From Madurella fahalii (lineage: Eukaryota; Ascomycota; Sordariomycetes; Sordariales): DNA of 64,000 bases. The stretch's first letter is position 1. The number at the start of each line of letters is the position of its first letter. A program made the position numbers and the translations under genes. The notes beneath the pieces were generated by a model. The model had not been told where the DNA came from and searched no databases. It saw only the letters and a list, made by a program, of their open reading frames with translations. Positions 11,112-23,825 of this stretch are shown in pieces. The DNA lies in the NCBI GenBank assembly GCA_029876055.1, contig CM056874.1, positions 2,976,001 through 3,040,000 of the forward strand. Reading direction: 5' to 3'.

Positions 11112-14100
11112 TGTGGACGGGAAGGAGAGGGCGAAGTCGATGGACCTGCGACTTCAATCGGAAAAAAAAGAAAAGGACTGAACGGGCAACGAAGAATAAA
11201 AAACCAGCTGCGATGCCTTCCTCGATGACTTGATGGACTGTGGTGAGGATGGGAGATGGATGATGGGGGAGGAGAGGATGGGCGAGAGAGAAGAGAGCGA
11301 GCTCGGCAACAGATGGGGAGCGGCGTGCTGATAAAGGATGGCGGAGTGCGTAAGACGCCCATGTGTGCGGTTGCCTCAGGGCGGTCCCTGGTTCGCTACA
11401 AGACGGGCGGAGCTGTGGGGCAGCGCAACCCAGACCAAGAACCCGGGGGCTGGCGACCCGCTTCTAGCCTAATGCGGTTTGGCGAAAGGCGGAGTTGGCC
11501 AATGAGATGGCCGCAGCTTGGAATCCACTGGGGCGAGACGTTGCGATAAGAACAACAATCCGCAATCGACTCACAAGTCGCCCATGGGTCATCACGGACA
11601 TTGATGGCCGAATGGTCGCAGCGAGGCATTCCGGAAACCAGCTGCCTGGGCAGTTACTATCGGGGTTGTGAGGCGTCCCTTTTGCCAAACCCTCTATCCT
11701 GTCATCAGTACCTCGGCCTAGCAACTGAGAATTGTTGGGGCAAGGCCACGGCGCTGAGGACAGGGCAGAGCAGCCCCGTTTCGGGATCGGCGGCTGCTTA
11801 CCGCTGCATGGGTGGCTACAAGGCCCCCTTGAAGGACGAGGCCTTGATTCGCGGAAGCTCGGTTCGGAGCTCCAAGCTGCTCGACATCAAGGCAACAAAT
11901 GAAGACTCCGACGCAGGGTCAGGTCATGGTTGTCACCAAGTCGTGGCGACGGCCTTCTCCCGATTCGTCTACACAACAACACAAGATCGGGTTTGTCTGA
12001 ACCCGGACAAAGAACATGGCTTTGGAGGGTTAAACGGAGTGTCCGTTCGGCCACATCTGCGGGCTCCTTCCGTGTTTCCTACTGATCTCGCAAAGAGGAA
12101 ATGTCGCATGGCCTTCGGTAACGGTTGCAGACCACGGGATGTTGCTGGGAGACGCGTGTCTCTGGGATAGATGAGATCTTACAATCCATTGCAACAATTG
12201 CTCGCCTTGCCAGATCCCCTGTCAGGCACGTCACGGGCAGAGCTTCTGGATCGTGCCAAGTCAGGCGCGGGGATGCTCCACTTGGAGGGTCACGAGCAGG
12301 CCACACGTGCCAGGCTGTCGCATCGCTTGGGCCGTCTGACTCGAGAGATCTCAGGTCTCCGTTCCCCTGCCCTTTTTGGTCTTGACCGGAATGGTGTTGG
12401 AGAGAAGGCTGTCTCATTGCCTAGGCCATGTCTGCGCGGCTGAGCAGCCAGAAGTGTTCTCCAAAGCCGAGGCCGATGTCGGTTGAGTTTATCCCAAGTG
12501 TATCTGACAGGGCGGGATTACATCATCGCTCGCTCGGATTGTTTCCTCCTTGGTTTTGGCTTGACACTGAACAGATCGCCCGGTCCCTGCATCGTATGGC
12601 AGGGTGATGCAATGACCGCGAAACTGCGGTCAGAGAGCAGGATTTCGTGTTCCGCCATCCTCCATCCTCGAATGCATTTATTTGTACAACATATAATGCA
12701 GAGCAGGGCTGCACAAGCAGACAAAGCTTTGGTTGGGAAAGGCTGGGCTTTGCAGGCCCAGGGATCCGGTGGGTCAGCCTTGGTCGCCATGGGTCGTTAT
12801 CGCGTTATCGGTTGGTTACCGATCTGTCCCAACACCTCAACGGCTGCTTCATCCCCGATCCCCTGAGTGGACCTGGAGTCGGTCGGCAGACGGCTTGCAT
12901 GTATGCTTTGATATCCGCTGGGCGGTGTGTCTTTGGCACAAAGCCATGGTATTAATTTCTGGACCACGACTGCCGGAGATGCTTGAGGAGTCGAGTTCCA
13001 GTTTTGGCGGGTTTGGAGGGTAGCTGACGGTGTTCCGGCTTCGAGAGTAGGATAGTATTTTATGGGTGACCATGAGTTGTGGGCTTTTACAACTCTCTTA
13101 GAGAGCTAGGACACCCAACGCCCTCGAGCCCTACGGTTAGTTAGAGAGGTGTTGTAGGACCATCTGTCCTGGCTGACCGTGCTTTGATGTGGACTAATGG
13201 GTTCTCATTGCTTTCAATCCCTATGAATACCTTATACCTAGTACTACGTAAGGGTCGCACAACAAAGGCCATAGCAATGGGCCGGAATACTGGCAATCCA
13301 CCGAGTCACTCCCGGGTAGCTCCGACCAGCGACTCGGGCACTGCCATCTCAGATGCGCTGCAAGGCCGCGGCGTCGGGTTCCTGCGCGGGCCCGCTTGCG
13401 ATTTACTTTAAGCAGGCAAGCCAACAGACGGGAAACAAGACATGTGCCATAGCTGCCAGGCTGTCATTTGCAGATGATGTTTACCCGGGCAACAATGGTG
13501 CAGCACAAGTTCCAATCTGAGATCGCTTGAACTCGGGAGACTCGCTTGGAACACAATTCCCAGCAGTGGAGCTCCTCACCTCGCTGGGGTGAATTCTGGG
13601 CGTTGTGGCTGACCCACTGTAATACTGTGCAGTACCTTCGTCCCAGGTGGGCACCGCCACATTGACCCCTCCAACAGGAACCCCTTCAATGCGGTTGCAG
13701 TGCTGGAAATGGAAAGTGACCCCTGCAAGGCAGCGACGGGAGCTCTTGGGACGCCATAGCTCGAGGCTGAGAGTCTTCATGTTTCCTTGTTGCCTGTGAC
13801 TTGACCAACAAACCGACTTACGCAAGCTTTCCTGGGGGCACATTTGCGCAAACTCCCAGCAGCTCATATCCCATACGATCCGTCATCGCCGGCTTCCGAT
13901 CCCTAATCGAGCCTAGGAGGTGCTGCGGCGGCCTGAAGATGCTGGCGTAAGCACTTCTCAAGACTACCTTCGGCCGCGATCTCTCTTCCATGACGGACTA
14001 TCAGCTCGCATACCTGGACCCTCGATGGGTGCTAGGGATTCCTCTGCCCCTCATTCCGAACGCTGTCTAAAGGGATCGACAAATTGGTGCAGCCGGGCGC

Positions 14101-14115
14101 CCGAAGTTGTCCAAG
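11112..14115. other. About 3 kb without a convincing gene
   Basis: This is the longest gene-poor stretch outside the accessory island. The first 250 bp (purine-rich, many GAGA/GGAGG runs) are the subtilisin promoter. Open frames of 90-190 codons occur on both strands (for example 11601-12170 +), but none has family motifs, a compositional bias like the flanking genes or a clear splice partner. A hairpin with nearby palindromes sits at 13074-13140. No tRNA B-box or other RNA gene was recognised. Confidence 0.5.
13074..13095. repeat. 7-bp stem hairpin in gene-free region
   Basis: GAGTTGT and ACAACTC are separated by an 8-nt loop, and a second short dyad (CTCTTAGAGAG) follows directly at about 13094-13104. 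It could be a terminator-like RNA hairpin or part of a decayed mobile element; the sequence alone cannot decide. Confidence 0.4.
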
Positions 14116-17100
14116 ATGCTCGCTGTGCGGCCCCGCCGCTACCGATCTTCAACATCGGCCTCGACGCTCCAAACGTCCAAAGCCGCCGACGTGCTCCGTA
14201 CCCTCCTCGAACGCCTTTCCCAGACTGCGAGATCATGTCCGGAAGGTTTATATCCAAAAATAGACGACCTAGCAGACCAGCTTCGACAGATACACCAGCA
14301 TGTCGCCGCTGTGCCCCCCCCCGCCCAACCGCAAGACGACTTCCGGCATCTTTGCGGCTTCCAGACCCTACTCAATGTCCTGCGGTCATTTTCCGGCTTC
14401 TACAACCCACATAAGCGCAGCGAGGCCGACAGGAAAGGCATATTCGACTTGATACATGTGGTACTGGCAACCATCTCCGCAGCGTTCCGGGGCCACCCTG
14501 GGAACAGGCGGTACTTTCAGGATAGGGTCGAGGGCGGCGGTTGGGAGGCTCTAGAACAGGTCATTGCCAGCATTGGCGTGGGAGGAGGCGATTCAGACCT
14601 GTGGACAAACTGCCAGCTGTTCGGGAAACTGCTCTCCTTCGCTCTCGACGACCAACGCTTGGACGAGCTCTGCCGTTCGGTGGCCTCTCGTGTGATCACA
14701 GAGAGCAGGCCAGAAGCGGAGAATCCGCACAATGGCGATGCTGACACGGCCCAAAACGTCAAAGATATCGAGGCAAGACTGGGGGAGATCATTGGGCCGA
14801 CCACGGTGATTCAAAATGCGGAAATCATCCGGGCTGTTGTTGCTTTTTGGGAATCGATCCCAAGAGCGCATGGCGCCCAAATAAGCCTTGCCTCGGTGAT
14901 AGTTTTGACGACACTGTCGTTCGTTGCATCTGCTTCGTTCTTCAACCTTAGTGCTTTATATGGGACGGGCATGTTGTCCAGACTGTTGCACTTACTCTTT
15001 TCTGAAGACGGCGTCCTCACTAAGGCCGAAAGGGAGAAGGCGCTCGCACTATCCAAGTCCCTGATGTATCTTGGCATAGACCAGTTAGCAGATGCCCAGC
15101 TCTTGCTCTCTCGTCCAGATGCCGCTACCTCGGAGTTTTGTTTGGATATGACGGAGACGTACACCGGTCCCCCCTTTATCCAGTTTGATCTCTCTCTTCA
15201 TGGCCATACATCCATTGAGCTACCAAATCTTGGGAGGTCATTCCCCCCTCAGGCGGCCCCTGGATACACGTTTACTGCCTGGATCCGTATCGACAGATTC
15301 GACCCAAATTCTCACACAACCCTCTTTGGCGTTTTTGACTCCACCCAGACCTGTTTTCTTCTCGCCTATCTCGAGAAAGACACAAAGAACTTCATCCTCC
15401 AGACATCTGTCACTTCTGCGCGCCCGAGCGTGAGGTTCAAGTCGGTGGCGTTCAAGGAACGCCAGTGGTACCACATCGCCCTAGTCCACCGCAGGCCGAA
15501 GACCATGATCGCAAGCAAGGCAAGCCTCTACGTCAACGGCGAATTTGCTGAGCAGATACGCGCGGCATATCCAAGCCCGCCCCCGCTTTCCAACGTCAGC
15601 ACGGACAGCTTTGTTTCGTTTGCATCGAGCAGTGGCAAGACGAACCCGGTCCAGGCGTTCTTAGGCACGCCCCGCGGCCTCGCAGCACAGCTAGGCCCCG
15701 GCCTAGTGCACTCCACGTGGTCGCTCGCTTCGGCCCACTTGTTTGAGGATGTCCTGAGCGATGATCTCCTTGCCGTGTATTATCGCCTTGGCCCGCGCTA
15801 TCAGGGGAACTTCCAGGATTGTCTCGGCGGCTTCCAGACTTATGAGGCCTCGGCTGCGCTTGGGCTGCGGAATGAAGTCTTCCATCCGGGCAAGGACGAT
15901 AATTCGGACATTTTGAGAGCCATTAGGGACAAAGCAAGCACCATTGTCCCTGAGCACAAGGTTTTGCTGAGCACATTCCCCCGAGCCGTATTTCCTGCCG
16001 ATGGCAGGTTCATGGATTCTCTGCTGTTCAGGTCGTTGTCGAGGGATTCGGCTAGCAGCTTGTTCCATGCCACGACCAAGGCTGGGACTCCGGTTGCCAT
16101 CAACGGTGCCGTACCGTGCATCAACGATGCTCTGATCAAGTTAAACGGCGTCTCCGTTCTTACGGGTGACCCCGTAGTCACTAATCCGTATTACTTTGAC
16201 GACAATCTCTGGCGGCTCGGTGGTTTCACGCCTGTTGGCCTCAAGCTCGTCGAGCGTTCCTCCACCGGCGAGGAACTAGTACGATCCGTCGAGCTCATGT
16301 TCCATTGTATCAGCAATAGCTGGAGGAACAGCGAGGCCATGGAGAGGGACAACGGCTATGCCATCCTGAGCATGCTGCTCCGGGCCAAGCTTGGATATGG
16401 CGTATCGGGCTCTGATGTCCAATCACAGTCGTGGCGGCTCGCGCTCTCGAGCGAAGCAAGAGACCGGCTGAGTTTCCAGCTGCTTAGCCTCGTGTTGCAT
16501 TTCGTCGGCTACAAGCATGCCGACCCGATCGAATCCTTTATCGTCAACCCTCTCGCCTACCGTATTCTCCTGATTGACCCCGACACCTGGCGCAGGTCTT
16601 CGCCTCTGGCCCAGGAACTCTACTACAAGCAGTTCGTGACATTTGCCGTCAAGAGCAAGCATCACCAGTTCAACAGCCGGCGCTTGCTCCGAATGCGTAA
16701 GTTGCCCTTCCATCACAGGTGTGCCAAGTGGTTTTCGTGCTCACCACCGGTTCGCTCAGGCATCATCAAGAGGCTTCTGGATGCTTTGAAAGCCGAGACT
16801 ATCTCGGAGGATATCATGCCCCACTTTATGGCTTCCTTTGAGAGCCTCGTCAAGTGCAACTACAATGCTGAAGTCCACCGCTCTATTGCCCTGTTCATCA
16901 CCTATGCGTTCCATACCCCCCCGGGCTCCTTGCCCCGAACCCCGAAGCCAGCATCTGCAACCAGCCGGTCAGGCACCCCCGGTCTTGGCACCCTCCGGCG
17001 TCCCACGGTCGAGATCAGCTCGTCGCACATGACTACGGCCTCAAGAATGCTCACCAAGAAGCAGCTGGGGATCAGGATTCTGGAAATGTACACGCGGCTT

Positions 17101-20100
17101 CTCTGCGACAAGTCAAACTTGACCGACATCCGCAAGTTTGCCAAGACCGTCACGAACAAGGTGATATATGCGGCTGGCCCGAAGAAGAAGCAAAAGGAGT
17201 ACGTGCTGACGACCCGCCAGTGGCTGCTCTATCTCCTCGCAGAGAACGACCCGGAAATCGTCGTCCATGGCTGCAAGATTCTTGCTCGCCTCCTCGTCAC
17301 GCAGCCTTCGGGATATACGGCCAAGTTCGCCGCCAAAACGGGCGGATTCTGGATCATGGCATACCGCTTGAAGCAGTGGTGGGACATCTCCACTCTCTGG
17401 CCGATTCTCTTCAGCATCCTCTTTGGGTATGATGTCGCCAACATTGACTTCGACAAGTCATTTGATTTCTTTAGTCTTCTGGAGCTCTTTGGCAACAGCC
17501 GGATCGTATTTCCGGATGTGTTGCTCGTCATAACTTCAATGCTACAGCACGGCCTTCGAGATATCCTCAAATACCAAGATGACCCAGACTCACCGGCCGG
17601 GGACCCAGCCGCATCAAAAGGTCCGTTGGAGGGCCTCGGCGCCGTTCAGACAAGACCTAGGGCCCGGTCTATGGAACTGGGCCAAGCTCTTGAGCCGAGA
17701 AGTAAGGTTCAGAGCTCCGCGTGTCGCCGAATATTCATTAACCCTTTTCCTTAGGAACTCGGTTGCCTGATAAAGAGAGGGTCGCTGCCAACGCTGGGGT
17801 TCTTAAGACGGTTGTCCGTTTCTTGGCCGACATGCACGGTCGGTCGGGTAGTTTCAGAGATTTTGCTCTATCATCAGACTACATCCGCCACCTCTTCTCA
17901 GCACTGTACCCCATCATCGTTAGTGCCGACCCGGTCACTGCAGAGACCGAACTCAATTCGAAGGACCTCACTTTCGAGGGAGGAGATGTCATAATCCGGC
18001 CGGTCCCGGGCTCTTCCTCCACTGCGATCCCGATAGTCAGGACGGCAACTACGGCTCCGGCTGAGCCCCCTCTACCGTCGCCTAGTCCAGGCCGGGGTAC
18101 TCCTCTTCGACGGCCGTCATCATTTATCTTGGTTACGGCACAACAGCCACCCATGTCTCCCCCACCGGCGCGGCTAAATCACGTCATGTCGCCCAAGAAG
18201 AAGGTGACCGCTCGCAATGTCAGCAACATTGTGTTAGAGGGGATCCTAGAACTCATCATTGGCGTGTTTACCGACCAAGTCTTAGCCCGGAAGGAGTTCC
18301 CCGGATTCGGGTTATTCCTGAAAGTGCCGCCGGGATTTCAAGAGCACCGAGCATACTTTGAGACCTATGTCCTGCGGAACGTCATTACTCATCTGAAGAA
18401 TACCATTCAGTTGGACCAGAAAGTCCTATCGGAGCCCAAAGTGCTCCAGAATCTGGCGCGCCTCAACCTCCACATGGTGGAAGCAGTATTCGAGGGATGG
18501 TTCATGAACGGAGCTGAGACGATGATTGAGCTTACAGGCACGGTGTTGGAGTATCTGCAGCGACCCGAGGTGTCGTCGTTGAAGAGTGTTCGCCTCTGCA
18601 GCTCTGCGGTGGCGACGATTCGGGCGTCTTTCTTGAAACTCACCCTGCTCCGACTCTCGGATATGGACGATCCAGAAACTAAGGATTCCGAAGCTGTGTC
18701 GACCATGGAGCAGTTGCTGTACTGGCAAACTGTGCTGCTAGGTTGCCTGTCGGTGGAAGACGACTACATGAAACTGTTGTGGTACCAGCTTTACAACAAA
18801 CTGGTCGACACTAGGCACCACATCCGTCTCGTCGCCGCAACCCTCTGGAGGATAATGCTCGTGCAGAAGCCTGAAGAGTCTTCGACGTTGTTCCGCCAGA
18901 CCATGACACCGGATCAGCAATCGTTGGCCAAGGGATTTGAGAAACTCACCGAATTGGACGACTTGTCCTTCCTCGAATGGGTTGACTCCTATCGCCCGTC
19001 GCTCGATATTCTCTTTTTCGGTGGCATGTCGAAAACATGGGAAGAGTTTGTTGGGCATGAGAACCAGCACACCACAGACACTGCCAAGCTGAAGCTAAAG
19101 ACGAGGAAGGACAAGTTGAGACAATGGCACACCGAATCCCTCGAACGAGACAATGTCCTGTTGCGTCACGAAATGGCTAACAGCGCGTGGATGAAGAGCA
19201 TCTACTTCACGGAGCACTTCAAGCATCAGAGACTCCTGCAGGACCAGCAGGATGACAATCTCTTCATGGCTTCGACCTTTGCAAAAATGGAGCGGGATTT
19301 GCGTCGCCCAGGCGCCGTGTTCAGCGAACAGCAAGCCGTCAGATGGAAGCTGGACCGTACCGAGGGCCGGAACCGAATGCGGCTACGCCTTCTCCCGGAG
19401 TATCCTAGCCAACAGCAGCAAGAGTTTCAGCCAAAGCGGAACAACCTACCTGGCGGGAATCCGAAGCCCAGTGCAGCGGGTGGCCTGTCGTCCGCGCAGG
19501 GAACCGGGATAACACCGCAGGTCCCAACGCCTCCCGCGGAGGTTGCAGCTGGTGGAAGTATGGAGGACCACGATATTTCTGCGGAGCCAGAGACCGCAGG
19601 CGCAGACCAGCAGAGCGTTGCGCCAGAGGACGATTTCGAGCTGGTCGAGGACCCCAACGAACCCGAGGGGGACGATACCTTCGAGGACAAAAACCGAAAG
19701 GTGATGCGGCGACTACAGCAGGGTGATTCTGTCCAGAATGTCTTCAACATCTCTAGAATCATCGGCCTCGATGCCTCCGAAGGTATTCTGATCATTGGCA
19801 AGGAGGCGCTCTACATCATGGACAGTCTCTTCCAGAGCGCGGACGGGGAGATTGTCAACGTCTGGCAGGCACCTCCGGAAGAGCGGGATCCGTTCTCGAT
19901 CATCATCACAGGCGGCAAGCCTAGCGAAAGACGCCAAAACCAGAGCCGCGACCAAGAGTCACGCAGCTGGCGATGGCAGGATGTCCTCAGCATATCGAAG
20001 AGACGGTTCCTGTTCCGCGATGTCGCTATCGAGATATTCTTCACCGATGGACGCAGTTATCTCCTGACCGCGATCAATCCTACCATGAGGGACGAGATAT

Positions 20101-22361
20101 TCGCGAGGTTGACGGCCAAGACGCCGCACACCAATAACGCTAACCTGCTGCCGAACCCCGAAGACGCGTGGCGGCTCGAAGGCCTCAGGATTAGCGAAGA
20201 CACGCCACAAACGCTGGGGGCAAAGTTTGGTAGCATCTTCAACTCGGCAGGATGGAACCCCATGATGAGGCGGTGGCAGAGGGGCGAGATCTCCAACTTC
20301 CACTACCTCATGCTCGTCAACACGATGGCGGGCAGGACCTTCAACGACCTCACACAGTACCCGGTCTTCCCGTGGGTGCTGGCGGATTACACGAGTGAGG
20401 AGCTCGACCTCAACAACCCGGCCACATTCAGGGATCTGTCAAAGCCAATGGGGGCGCAGTCCCCGAGCCGTGCTGCTGACTTTGCGATGCGACACAGGAG
20501 CTTGGCGGAGATTGGCGAGACGCCGTTCCACTACGGCACTCACTACTCGTCTGCCATGATTGTCTCGTCGTACTTGATTCGGTTGCCTCCGTTTGTGCAG
20601 TCGTTCATTCTGTTACAAGGAGGAACCTTTGATCACCCCGACAGACTCTTCTTCTCGATCGAAGGGGCTTGGACGTCGGCCTCGCGGGATAATGGCTCAG
20701 ATGTCCGTGAGCTGATCCCCGAGTTCTTTTACCTTCCGGAGTTTCTGACCAACATCAACGGGTACAACTTTGGCGTTCGTCAGGGGGGCGGGGGCAGGGT
20801 TGACAACGTCATCCTGCCTCCGTGGGCCAAGGGCGATCCGAAGATCTTCATCGCGAAGCATCGCGAGGCGCTGGAGAGCCCATATGTCAGCCAGAGGCTG
20901 CACCAGTGGATCGATCTGGTCTTTGGCTACAAGCAACGCGGGGATGTGGCGGTAGAGAGCCTTAACGTGTTCCATCCGCTGTCGTACAAGGGCGCCAGGG
21001 ACCTAGATAACATCACGGATCCCCAAGAGCGGCTGATCACGACGGGCATCATCCATAACTTTGGCCAGACGCCCCACCAGATCTTTACGAAGCCGCACCC
21101 GGCGAGAGAGCACGACCGATGTCCCATCAAGCGGCTCGACACATCCATCCAAGCGCTGACGCGGCTGCCGTATCCGCTTCTAGGTATTTCCATTTCACGC
21201 GGTATCCTCTGCTGTTGTAATAGTGTACTGACCAGCCTTCAGAGAGCCGCGAACGTGTGGCCTCACTCATTTACGTACCCAAGCTCGACCGTCTCCTCTG
21301 CGCATCGCCATTCCGTCTCAACCTACCGCCTCACTACGACAAGTTCCTAGAATGGGGCTACAGCGACAACAGTGTGCGGTTCTTCCTTAGTGACAACAGA
21401 AAGGTGAGACTACCCTCCTCCCCAATTGGCGTCTACAGCTAACAGCCCCCGTCTTCCAGCCGGCCGGCCTATTCGAGAACCTGCACATCGGGCAAATCTC
21501 GGCACTCACCTTTGCCGACTCCAAAACGCTCATCACGGCGGGCGAGGACTGCGTAGTATCGGTGTACATGGTGCACTCGGCGCCGGGGAAGCCCGTCGAG
21601 CTGCACCCCCGGTCGTCGCTCTTCGGCCACAAGACACCCGTCACCCACATAGCCGTCTCTAAAGCCTTCAGCACCATCCTCACCGTCTCGCAGGACGGCG
21701 TCGCCTTCCTCTGGGACCTTAACCGTCTCGAGTTCATCCGCAAGCTGCCGCTCGCGCGCCCCGGGGTTGAGAGCGCACGGATCAACGACGTCACGGGCGA
21801 CGTGATGCTGTGCTGCGGGCAGAATGTGCTGCTGTACACGCTCAACGGTGAGCTGATTCTGGACCAGAACGTTTGCGTCGCCACTACGGCAGCCGCCGTC
21901 GCGGCCTCTGCTTCTTCGTCCTCTTCCTTGCCCCCCGAGGCTCAAGGAGGAGGAAGAGGCGGCGACGGTCTGGATGATTTCGTGCATTCGTGTGCGTTCT
22001 ACGAGGGCTCGGCGGGCGGGGCCGGGAACGAGTGGCTGGAGAACCAGCTCGTGTTTACGGGCCACAAGAGAGGCGTGGTCAATGTCTGGCGGAAGGCGGT
22101 CGACGGGCGGAGCGGGAAGTGGGTGCTGGAGTGGCTGCGGCGGCTGGACCATGTCAATCCTAAGAGCGAGACGGGGGTCAATGTGGAGGCGGCGATTACG
22201 TGCGTGGCGCCGATGGCCGCGCTGGTGTATACCGGGGATGATGATGGGCGGGTGGTGAGTCTTTCTTGTCTCGTTTTGTCCACCCCTTGGGGATTGCTTT
22301 CTTTGCGGCTAACACTGTTTGACTGCAGTATGAATGGAATTTGGTCCAGCGGGAGAGATGA
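14116..22361 (+). CDS. bph1: BEACH/WD40 domain protein (Beige/LYST/BPH1 family), 2646 aa
   Basis: BEACH proteins act in vesicle trafficking, lysosome/vacuole size control and autophagy. The exons fit one frame: 14116-16696, 16760-17701, 17755-21183, 21243-21403, 21460-22254 and 22329-22361. The start is the first ATG (MLAVRPRRYRSSTSAS). The 63-nt intron 16697-16759 has no stop and is in frame, so it is easily missed. Domains: ARM-like N-terminus; a concanavalin/LamG-like fold at about 350-530 (PGYTFTAWIRID); a long helical region; a PH-BEACH domain at about 1815-1960; the BEACH domain at about 2010-2290 with the hallmark run from RGEISNFHYLM through YPVFPWVLADY and HPLSYKG to HNFGQTPHQIF; and C-terminal WD repeats from about 2370 (GHKTPVTHIAVS, LFLWDL-like VAFLWDL). 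The last exon encodes only ten residues (YEWNLVQRER). Confidence 0.93.
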
Positions 22362-22897
22362 TATGTGGGGAAGGAAGTCGATTGGGGGTTGAGGTGTGGA
22401 GGGAAAGGGGCAAAAGAGATGGACAAAAAAAGGGGTATTGCATATAGAGCAGCGGGAAGGCAGGCGGGGCGCATGGGAGGTGAGCAGAGCGGCCTACGCA
22501 GCGGCGTGGCGGACTGGTTGTGGTGATTTACGCGGAGTCTTAGTTGGGCTTTATTTGTTGAACCCGGGCCCAGCACGCAAATAAACAGCGCCTAGATGAA
22601 TGTATGTCGCCTTGGAATTGCATGTCTCTGCGTAATCCGTTTCCTTCGCCTCAGTGCAGAGTTGGGCGATCTGCTGTTGCTGTTGCTCTTCAGCAAATGC
22701 CTCACCGACCGACCGACCGACTGACTCTCTCTCTATTGCTCAGACTTCCTCTGACCACACCACAACGCCCATTCTTTTATGTACAGTTTGATGCCACAGA
22801 TTTTGCCCCGTTTTGTCGGCTCGGCTCTAAGTAGAATTTACTCCCATCCCTATAGCTTAACCCTTCCTTTTTTTATCCCCCCGCACATTTCTACTCC
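22362..22897. other. Convergent 3' flanks of bph1 and nuo-9.5
   Basis: This 536-bp spacer is shared by the two convergent 3' ends. A short GACC repeat lies near 22703-22720, followed by a CT-rich run. No gene was seen. Confidence 0.55.
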
Positions 22898-23248
22898 TCA
22901 TTCTGTGTCGTCGTCATACCCCGTGAGCGTCTTCCTCGGCCCTGAGGGAACTATAATGACAAGACACCAAGACACCGTCAAATTAGCCGATCGCTCGCTT
23001 TTGTGCCCACAACCGTGGATGATATTTCAATTGTTAGCCTATGGATTGCAGAACATACCCGGATATGTCAACGGAATGGGCTTGGCGTCGTGGTCGCCCA
23101 GCAGGCGCCGCAGCGGCGGCACGGTCACGAGGGTCAGAGGCCCGCACGCCCCGATGACCACGGACCAGAAGTAGGCGGGCCGCTCGCGGCTTGCCCAGCG
23201 GCAGTAGCGGAGGGGGGTGGCCCAGAAGCGGGGGGATGTGGCGGACAT
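22898..23248 (-). CDS. nuo9.5: NADH:ubiquinone oxidoreductase 9.5 kDa subunit (complex I)
   Basis: A small two-exon gene: exon 1 23248-23059 and exon 2 22950-22898, with a 108-nt intron (GTATGT..TATAG) splitting a Val codon; the product is 80 aa. It begins MSATSPRFWATPLRYCRWAS, has one hydrophobic segment (AYFWSVVIGACGPLTLVTV) and ends PLTYPVPSGPRKTLTGYDDD after splicing. That fits the fungal accessory 9.5 kDa subunit of the mitochondrial inner-membrane complex I. Without the intron the frame stops at an aberrant MFCNP ending, so the spliced form is clearly preferred. The start Met is 19 bp from a (GTCT)n repeat. Being so short, it could easily be missed in automatic annotation. Confidence 0.88.
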
Positions 23249-23825
23249 TTTCGGGGGGTTGTTCTCGTCTGTCTGTCTGTCTGTCGGGGAGGTTGCCGTT
23301 AGCCGGGTTTGGGGTTGAGGGGAGGGTGGATACGGTGACGGGGCAGGGAAGGGTGAGGGTTGACGAGCGGAGGACACGTCGGAAAATGGGGAAGGGTGCG
23401 CCTAATTGCGCTCCCAATTGACTGACCCTGTTGGCTGTGAAGCGGGCGGCGGGCGCGCAAATCGTCGTCGGCGTCGGGTGCTGCGAGCTTGAGCTCAATT
23501 GAGCTTCGAAGTTCCGCGATTGCGGCGAAACTGCGGCTAATCTGGGGACGAGGTACGGTGCCTCGCTCCCGTCGGCCGGGCAGGGTTGCATGGACCACGG
23601 AACCTCACTGCACGCCTGTGAGCGCGAGCTGACACCCCTGTCTGGTCTTGGCAAGGCTACGTATGCTGAATCAATCAACCGCTGGAGCTGTGCAGAGCCC
23701 GTGCTGAGCGAGCCAAAGCAGGCGAGCTTCCACCACGACTTTCGTGGCATGAACTCGACGACCCCGAGTTTGCGCCCTCGCACCCTCTTGATTCTGTAGG
23801 CGCGGGATCACCAATTCTGCCCAAC
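23249..23825. other. Divergent promoter region nuo9.5 / wbp1
   Basis: This 577-bp spacer separates two divergently transcribed housekeeping genes. It contains the GTCT microsatellite and GC-rich sequence but nothing I recognise as a further gene. Confidence 0.55.
23267..23285. repeat. (GTCT)4 microsatellite upstream of nuo9.5
   Basis: Four to five GTCT units on the + strand (AGAC on the coding strand) begin 19 bp upstream of the NUO-9.5 ATG, in its probable leader. Confidence 0.8.

Noticed and set aside
11601..12170. 189-codon plus-strand frame in the gene-free region
   Set aside because: No recognisable domain and no coding bias like the flanking genes; long frames arise easily in GC-rich DNA.
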